A DNA stretch of 8,978 bases from DATIHQ01 sp035480535. Its GTDB lineage: Bacteria; Chlamydiota; Chlamydiia; Chlamydiales; SM23-39. Below, in pieces: positions 5,225 through 8,978 of this stretch. The stretch is taken from contig DATIHQ010000092.1 in the NCBI GenBank assembly GCA_035480535.1, forward strand, positions 1-8,978, written 5' to 3'. How positions within the stretch are numbered: position 1 is the first letter of the stretch; each line of letters opens with the position of its first letter. The notes below the pieces were generated by a model. The model saw only the letters and a program-made list of their open reading frames with translations, was not told the DNA's origin and searched no databases. Position numbers and translations under genes: made by a program.

Positions 5225-6108
5225 GAAAACAAGTTCCAATAAGTCTTAAGGGGGAAATGGTAAAACGATTCCCATGTATCGTAATTCCATGGCAGTGGAT
5301 CTGGAAGATCGCCGTGCAGAATAAGAAGCATCGAGTATTCAGGGCGGAACTCCTCGTCCAAATAGTACTTGTCAAGCGCCTCTTTCTTGCGCACTTCGCG
5401 GGCCTCTTCTATTCTGCCAAGCATCGTAAGGGAGGCGGCGCGCAAAAGCTGTTGATAAGAACTTCCTTCTAAGAGGCGCTCGGCCTCTTCATAACGACCC
5501 GCCATAAATAGGGACTCTGCGCTCTTTTCAGTGGGCAGCTGATTCGTTAGCAGTGAAACATGAAGTTTTTGCTCGAGGAATCGATAAAGAAGAACGGTGG
5601 CTGTGTCTTTCGGTTGATGATTGCGCAGAGTGTCGATGGCTTCTTCCCCTCTTCCAAGAGTCAATAATAGAGCTCCCCGGCGAAGAGCGGAATGGTTATG
5701 ATATGTATCTAAATCGAGAGGGATATTATTTGTTTGAAGAACTTGAGTCACTTGATCTACATCTTCAAGCGCTAATTCCATTTGTCCTAACTTTTCATGG
5801 AGAGTTGATTTTCGAAACAATAGGTCGAGCCTAGCGAAGAGCGCCAATGGTTGCACTAAAGGTGAAGATGCAAACGGGTTAAATGAGAGATCGGAGGGAA
5901 GGGCGTCATTGAGATCGTCGAGGAGGTGAAGCATATCTTCAAAACGGCTCTCTTTTTCTGCCAGGCGAAGCGCTTCCCCGTGTTTGTTTAGAAGCGCCCA
6001 AAGCTCTTCTAATTCTTTTAAGTCGGGTTGATTGGAATCGGTTTCAACTTCGTCTCCTATTGTTATATTGCGATTGCAATATAAACCTGAAATATTTTCT
6101 ATAGCCAT
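5221..6108 (-). CDS. Tetratricopeptide-like helical repeat protein
   Basis: The 295-residue product is soluble-looking and almost entirely helical. TPR-like helix pairs are visible: HGEALRLAEKESRFEDMLHLLDDLN (about 43-67), KLGQMELALEDVDQVTQVLQ (about 106-125), GALLLTLGRGEEAIDTLRNH (about 145-164), SLFMAGRYEEAERLLEG (about 199-215) and AASLTMLGRIEEAREVRKKEAL (about 224-245). The C-terminal 45 residues are aromatic-rich (WNYDTWESFYHFPLKTYW). Such repeats mediate protein binding; no enzymatic motif is seen. The ATG at 6108 is chosen because TTAGGT lies just upstream and a consensus extended -10 lies about 27 bases upstream. Starting at 6231 would add a non-family hydrophobic stretch and ignore that promoter. 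It ends in an ATGA overlap with the beta-barrel gene, so the two are probably one transcript. No signal peptide. Possible roles include chaperone or adaptor; this is inference. Confidence 0.78.
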   Translation of the reverse strand: MAIENISGLYCNRNITIGDEVETDSNQPDLKELEELWALLNKHGEALRLAEKESRFEDMLHLLDDLNDALPSDLSFNPFASSPLVQPLALFARLDLLFRKSTLHEKLGQMELALEDVDQVTQVLQTNNIPLDLDTYHNHSALRRGALLLTLGRGEEAIDTLRNHQPKDTATVLLYRFLEQKLHVSLLTNQLPTEKSAESLFMAGRYEEAERLLEGSSYQQLLRAASLTMLGRIEEAREVRKKEALDKYYLDEEFRPEYSMLLILHGDLPDPLPWNYDTWESFYHFPLKTYWNLFS

Positions 6109-6135
6109 AAACAACCTAATTTTAAATTTAATAAG

Positions 6136-6144
6136 ATTATAACA
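6136..6144 (-). promoter_or_regulatory. Consensus extended -10 promoter of the TPR/beta-barrel operon
   Basis: On the minus strand TGT-TATAAT is a perfect TGnTATAAT. No good -35 is seen (TATTAA at a 17-base spacing), as expected for extended -10 promoters. Initiation about seven bases downstream gives a leader of about 20 bases carrying TTAGGT before the ATG at 6108. Confidence 0.65.
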
Positions 6145-6421
6145 AATAAACGCGTATTTTAATAGATCTTTGATTTCGGAATTGAGGGGGCCAGAAAAAT
6201 TTTGAAATACGAAAAAAGGGAAAAGGAGCAAACTCTTTCCTCGATCTTGGGGGATGGAATACTGCCCGCGGGTAGGTTCTTAAATTTTTGGCGGCGAGAT
6301 TTTGCGTTCCAGTAGCACTGTGGAGATCGCAGCCAACTTAGGGAAGTTATCAAGATCGAACAGTGCGCTGGGGCGCAAAAGATGCCGATGAAAAATTTAA
6401 AGACTTAGCCGCAGGCAGTAT
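6145..6421. other. Intergenic region between the TPR gene and recQ
   Basis: I see no gene, RNA gene or strong promoter here. The open frames on both strands are short, lack ribosome binding sites and have no recognisable motifs. The only small landmark is the palindrome CCCGCGGG near 6264-6271. The recQ promoter should lie in this stretch, but no convincing -35/-10 pair was found. Confidence 0.5.
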
Positions 6422-8230
6422 ATGCAGCTGGAAGAGCAGCTAAAGGCGCTTTTTGGGTACAATAGCTTTCGGCATTGCCAGAAGGAGATCGTAGAGGCGA
6501 TTTTAGAACATCGAGATGTTCTGGCCATTCTGCCGACTGGGGCAGGCAAATCGATTTGCTATCAGCTGCCCGCTATGATGATGCCGGGAATCGCCGTTGT
6601 GATCTCGCCCCTGATTTCATTGATGCAAGACCAGGTGGTCAGCTTATACAAAAACGGCCTGCCAGCCGCCTTTCTCAATAGCAGCTTGCACTATGAGGAA
6701 ATCCAATCTCTGCTGGGCACTCTCGACAAGTTCAAATTGCTCTACATCGCGCCAGAGCGCTTTTCCGATCCGAATTTCATCCAATCATTGCAGCGAGTGC
6801 CGATTTCTCTATTTGCGATCGATGAGGCCCATTGCATTTCGCAGTGGGGCCATTCGTTCAGACAAGAGTATCGGCAATTGTCGTTTCTGAAAAAGATGTT
6901 TCCTGCCAGCTCCATAGTGGCATTGACAGCTACGGCGACGAAAGAAGTGGAGGGCGACATCATCGCCCAATTAGCCATGCAGACGCCTTATGTCGTCAGA
7001 GCTAGCTTCGATCGCCCCAATTTAACGTTCCATATCCAGCCGAAAACGACTCCAATCGATCAGCTCCGCAGTTTTTTGGGCAAACATTCGGGCGAATCGG
7101 GAATCATCTACGCCGCAACGCGCAAAACGGTGGAGGAAACTCACGCAGAATTGGGCCAATTTGGGTTTAAAGTGGGCAAATATCATGCCGGCCTGTCAGA
7201 TGGGGAGCGATCTAAAGCGCAGCATGAATTTCTCCATGGAGAAGGGCTTCTCATGGTGGCCACGGTGGCCTTTGGAATGGGAATTCATAAGCCGGACATC
7301 CGCTTCATTGTCCACATGGATATGCCTCGCTCCATAGAGCAATATTATCAAGAAGTGGGGCGCGCCGGCAGAGACGATCTCCCTTCCGAGTGTTTGATGC
7401 TCTATTCCTATCAGGAGATCGCGATTTACAATCTCTTCTTGAAAGAAGTGCCCGACGCTTCCGTCCGCCGGATGACGAAAGCCAAGACTGAGCAGATCTA
7501 TTCGCTTTGCCAATCTCCGCAATGCCGGCGCAAGGCTCTCCTCCATTATTTTGGAGAAACTTACACGCCGGCCAATTGCAATGGTTGCGATCGCTGTTTA
7601 GAAAATACCGAGCTCCTAGATGAAACAGTAGCGGTGCAGAAGATCCTCTCCTGCGTTTATCGCCTTCAGCACCAATTCGACATCAGCCATGTCATCGATG
7701 TTTTACGGGGATCCAAAAAAAGAGAGATCCTAGAGAAAGGGCACGAACGCCTATCGACTTACAACTTAATGTCGGAATACTCAGAAAAAGATCTCCGCTA
7801 TCTGATCAACGTATTGATTGGAAAAGGCCTTCTAGAGCGATCTGGCGATTGTCCCGCATTGAAATGGACAGCATTATCGCCGACCACCGTGCGCGGATTA
7901 GAAAAAGTCATGATCCGCAAGAAAATAGAAAAAACTGACAGGCGCAAAGACGATCTCCAATACGACTCGATCCTCTTTAACGAACTCTCTCAGCTTCGCC
8001 GGAAGTATGCCCAGGAAGCGGGCGTGCCCGCCTTTGTTGTTTTCGGAGACCGCACCCTCATCGAAATGTGCAGATTCTATCCGACAACGCACGAACAAAT
8101 GCTAAAAATCAATGGAGTAGGCCCCATCAAGTGGCAAAAATATGGCCCCGTGTTCCTCAACCTAATCGTCCAACATTGCGCCAGGAAACAAATCGGAAAG
8201 AGAGGGATTTCCCTCAAAGCGGGCGGCTAG
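6422..8230 (+). CDS. recQ: ATP-dependent DNA helicase RecQ
   Basis: RecQ is a 3'-5' helicase in recombinational repair and restart of stalled forks. At 602 residues it has the full bacterial architecture. Motif 0 is FRHCQ (16-20) and Walker A LPTGAGKS (37-44). Walker B is IDEAHCISQWGH (about 133-144), then LTATAT (168-173). The second RecA domain has YAATRKTVEE (about 230-239), VATVAFGMGI (279-288) and QYYQEVGRAGRD (307-318). The zinc site has Cys368 and CNGCDRC (386-392). A winged-helix RQC domain follows (about 400-490), then an HRDC domain from about 515 to 585 (LFNELSQLRRKYAQEAGVP, INGVGP). In the aromatic-rich loop the usual QWGHDFRPEY reads QWGHSFRQEY. The ATG has only weak AGG upstream, and an in-frame stop lies 24 bases before it. 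The last 13 or so codons lie beyond HRDC and include an 18-bp copy of the neighbouring tRNA 3' end. Confidence 0.97.
   Translation: MQLEEQLKALFGYNSFRHCQKEIVEAILEHRDVLAILPTGAGKSICYQLPAMMMPGIAVVISPLISLMQDQVVSLYKNGLPAAFLNSSLHYEEIQSLLGTLDKFKLLYIAPERFSDPNFIQSLQRVPISLFAIDEAHCISQWGHSFRQEYRQLSFLKKMFPASSIVALTATATKEVEGDIIAQLAMQTPYVVRASFDRPNLTFHIQPKTTPIDQLRSFLGKHSGESGIIYAATRKTVEETHAELGQFGFKVGKYHAGLSDGERSKAQHEFLHGEGLLMVATVAFGMGIHKPDIRFIVHMDMPRSIEQYYQEVGRAGRDDLPSECLMLYSYQEIAIYNLFLKEVPDASVRRMTKAKTEQIYSLCQSPQCRRKALLHYFGETYTPANCNGCDRCLENTELLDETVAVQKILSCVYRLQHQFDISHVIDVLRGSKKREILEKGHERLSTYNLMSEYSEKDLRYLINVLIGKGLLERSGDCPALKWTALSPTTVRGLEKVMIRKKIEKTDRRKDDLQYDSILFNELSQLRRKYAQEAGVPAFVVFGDRTLIEMCRFYPTTHEQMLKINGVGPIKWQKYGPVFLNLIVQHCARKQIGKRGISLKAGG
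8193..8210. repeat. 18-bp direct repeat of the tRNA-Ser 3' end, copy inside recQ
   Basis: TCGGAAAGAGAGGGATTT occurs here within the last codons of recQ and again at 8342-8359. The second copy is the discriminator, 3' acceptor strand and part of the T arm of the tRNA-Ser gene. The copies are identical over 18 bases, in the same orientation, 149 bases apart. The arrangement resembles the att duplication left when an element integrates at a tRNA 3' end. Confidence 0.75.
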
Positions 8231-8278
8231 CGCCCGTCTTTCGGGGCCGGTTCCGGACGGTTTTGCGGGGGGCAAAAC
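8220..8278 (+). terminator. Hairpins at and after the recQ stop codon
   Basis: CGGGCG (8220-8225) pairs with CGCCCG (8231-8236) around the TAG stop of recQ and is followed by TCTTTC. A second perfect seven-pair hairpin is GTTTTGC (8260-8266) with GCAAAAC (8272-8278) around five G. CCGTC (8234-8238) can also pair with GACGG (8256-8260), competing with the first. None has a strong U tract, so they may fold the message end rather than terminate. Confidence 0.4.
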
Positions 8279-8305
8279 ATCGTCCTCCACTTCAAATCCT
8301 CTCAC

Positions 8306-8340
8306 GGAAAACCCAAACTTTTGGGTTTTCCTTTCTTTCC
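8306..8340 (+). terminator. Rho-independent terminator of recQ
   Basis: GGAAAACCCAA (8306-8316) pairs perfectly over 11 bases with TTGGGTTTTCC (8321-8331) across a four-base loop. It is followed on the plus strand by TTTCTTTCC. It ends recQ before the convergent tRNA gene. On the minus strand the hairpin lies just after the tRNA 3' end but lacks a T tract, so it may serve both directions only partly. Confidence 0.7.
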
Positions 8341-8341
8341 T

Positions 8342-8359
8342 TCGGAAAGAGAGGGATTT
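8342..8359. repeat. 18-bp direct repeat, copy inside tRNA-Ser
   Basis: This copy covers the 3' end of the tRNA gene; its partner is at 8193-8210 in recQ. An imperfect inverted third copy, TTCAAATCCTCTC, lies at 8291-8303 and can pair with 8349-8362 except for one bulged base. Confidence 0.75.
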
Positions 8360-8431
8360 GAACCCTCGGTACCCTTTAACAGGTACGCGTCCTTAGCAGG
8401 GACGTGCCTTCGGCCGCTCAGCCATCTTTCC
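8343..8431 (-). tRNA. tRNA-Ser, anticodon GCU
   Basis: The minus strand gives an 89-base class II tRNA. The acceptor stem GGAAAGA (8425-8431) pairs with TCTTTCC (8344-8350), and the discriminator is G at 8343, as expected for serine. The D arm begins TGGCTGAGCGG. The anticodon loop CTGCTAA has GCT at 8395-8397, reading AGC/AGU. A long variable arm (GTACC to GGTAC) follows. The T arm is GAGGGTTCAAATCCCTC. CCA is not encoded; AAG follows the discriminator, so CCA must be added after transcription. Confidence 0.96.
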
Positions 8432-8449
8432 ATGTATAAATATCGGGAA

Positions 8450-8478
8450 ATGTTACGTGAATTTGCCCTTTAGAGCAA
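8450..8478 (-). promoter_or_regulatory. Candidate promoter of tRNA-Ser
   Basis: On the minus strand TTGCTC (8473-8478, four of six) lies 17 bases from TAACAT (8450-8455, four of six). This puts the start about 11-13 bases before the mature tRNA 5' end, a usual leader for RNase P processing. It lies in the short gap after the upstream gene, so cotranscription with that gene is possible. Confidence 0.35.
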
Positions 8479-8482
8479 GAAT

Positions 8483-8978
8483 CTATTCAATTTCAGAAGG
8501 GGGGGCGTTGAGGCGTTTGCCATTGAGGGCATTCCAGTAAGTTGTCATCTGCGAGCCGTCGGGGTTTTGGACGACAATGCTATAGACGGGAAGGAAGACT
8601 TCGCGGGTTTTGCGGATGGCAAAGTCATTGCCAAAGGCGGCTTTGGCGATGGTCTCAATTTGTGTGGCGCGGTAGCGCTTTTTGACGCGAAGAGCGCGTT
8701 TGGTGGGTTTCGTCACGAGCCATTGGTCGAGTTTTGTCTCGGGGATGACCTGGAGTTTGGGATTTTGGAGGTGAAGGCGATAGGTGTTGCCACTTTGGAC
8801 AATCAGACTTTTTTTGCGGCAGCTGTCGACCCATGTGTCGAGGATGTTGTTCTCAATATTGAGGAATTTTGAGAGCCCTTCCCGATCCCAAGCGCCTCCG
8901 CGAGCGGCGAGCGCATTGATGATTTTAAATTCATAGCGAGTGGCGTTGGATGCGATGCAATCGGTGAAGCCGTGGGTA
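8483..8978 (-). CDS. Unrecognised protein with winged-helix-like segment, C-terminal part
   Basis: The frame is open from the right edge of the window to the TAG at 8483, giving 164 visible residues; the start is outside. I do not recognise the family. The first visible part (RYEFKIINALAARGGAWDRE, then GLSKFLNIENNLIDTWVDSC and KKSLIVQSGNTYRLHL) reads like a winged helix: helix, helix-turn-helix, then a two-stranded wing. A very basic linker follows (TKPTKRALRVKKRYRATQ). The rest looks alpha/beta and ends with a strand pair (VFLPVYSIVVQNPDGSQMTTYWNALNGKRL). No signal peptide or membrane segment is visible. A GTG at 8716 opens an internal shorter frame but is unlikely to be the start, because the coding pattern continues smoothly upstream. 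The tRNA-Ser gene follows 51 bases downstream. Confidence 0.8.
   Translation of the reverse strand, partial: THGFTDCIASNATRYEFKIINALAARGGAWDREGLSKFLNIENNILDTWVDSCRKKSLIVQSGNTYRLHLQNPKLQVIPETKLDQWLVTKPTKRALRVKKRYRATQIETIAKAAFGNDFAIRKTREVFLPVYSIVVQNPDGSQMTTYWNALNGKRLNAPPSEIE

Noticed and set aside
5553..5834. Plus-strand open frame opposite the TPR gene
   Set aside because: Shadow of helical repeat codons; no ribosome binding site and no recognisable motif.
6232..6421. Possible gene remnant upstream of recQ
   Set aside because: Short frames such as the one reading GSYQDRTVRWGAKDADEKF look protein-like, but none has a family match I can name and all are broken by stops, so no pseudogene is called.
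1360..7592. GCGATCGC octamers in dnaB and recQ
   Set aside because: These resemble the cyanobacterial HIP1 repeat, but I noticed only two, in coding sequence, so chance explains them.
1..8978. CRISPR array, transposase, integrase or toxin-antitoxin pair
   Set aside because: No regularly spaced repeats and no such protein motifs were seen on either strand; the tRNA-end repeat is the only possible trace of mobility.

Overview
The window looks like a chromosome segment from an environmental (Parachlamydiales-like) member of the Chlamydiota. This is an inference. It rests mainly on a replicative helicase gene (dnaB) followed on the same strand by mnmG (gidA), the order also found in Chlamydia, and on the mix of housekeeping genes with small accessory genes. 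RecQ, a LysE-type exporter and a SnoaL/LuxR regulator would fit a larger environmental chlamydial genome better than a reduced pathogen genome. No phage gene, transposase or CRISPR array is visible.

Left block (1-2087, minus strand): dnaB, then an unlisted 29-residue, extremely basic ORF resembling the bacterial COX24/mS38-type ribosomal proteins, then the 5' part of mnmG. The ribosome binding site of mnmG lies inside a well-formed two-stem hairpin.

Middle block (2136-4716): a HAD-family phosphatase-like gene whose 3' end overlaps the 3' end of a regulator. That regulator joins a SnoaL-like domain to a LuxR-type helix-turn-helix. A stand-alone SnoaL-like protein, clearly a paralogue of the regulator's sensor half, is transcribed divergently from it. 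A LysE/RhtB exporter follows 25 bases later. The 100-base divergent region carries a 15-bp dyad flanked by direct repeats. I read this as a possible sense, modify and export module for a small molecule, and it is the most interesting part of the window.

Block 4721-6144 (minus strand): a tetratricopeptide-like protein gene with a consensus extended -10 promoter, coupled by an ATGA overlap to a small secreted beta-barrel-like protein gene.

Right block (6422-8978): a full-length RecQ helicase gene on the plus strand, a cluster of hairpins, a tRNA-Ser(GCU) gene on the minus strand, and the 3' part of an unrecognised minus-strand gene with winged-helix-like character. An 18-bp stretch of the tRNA 3' end is repeated exactly inside the last codons of recQ, which suggests an old integration scar or template copying.
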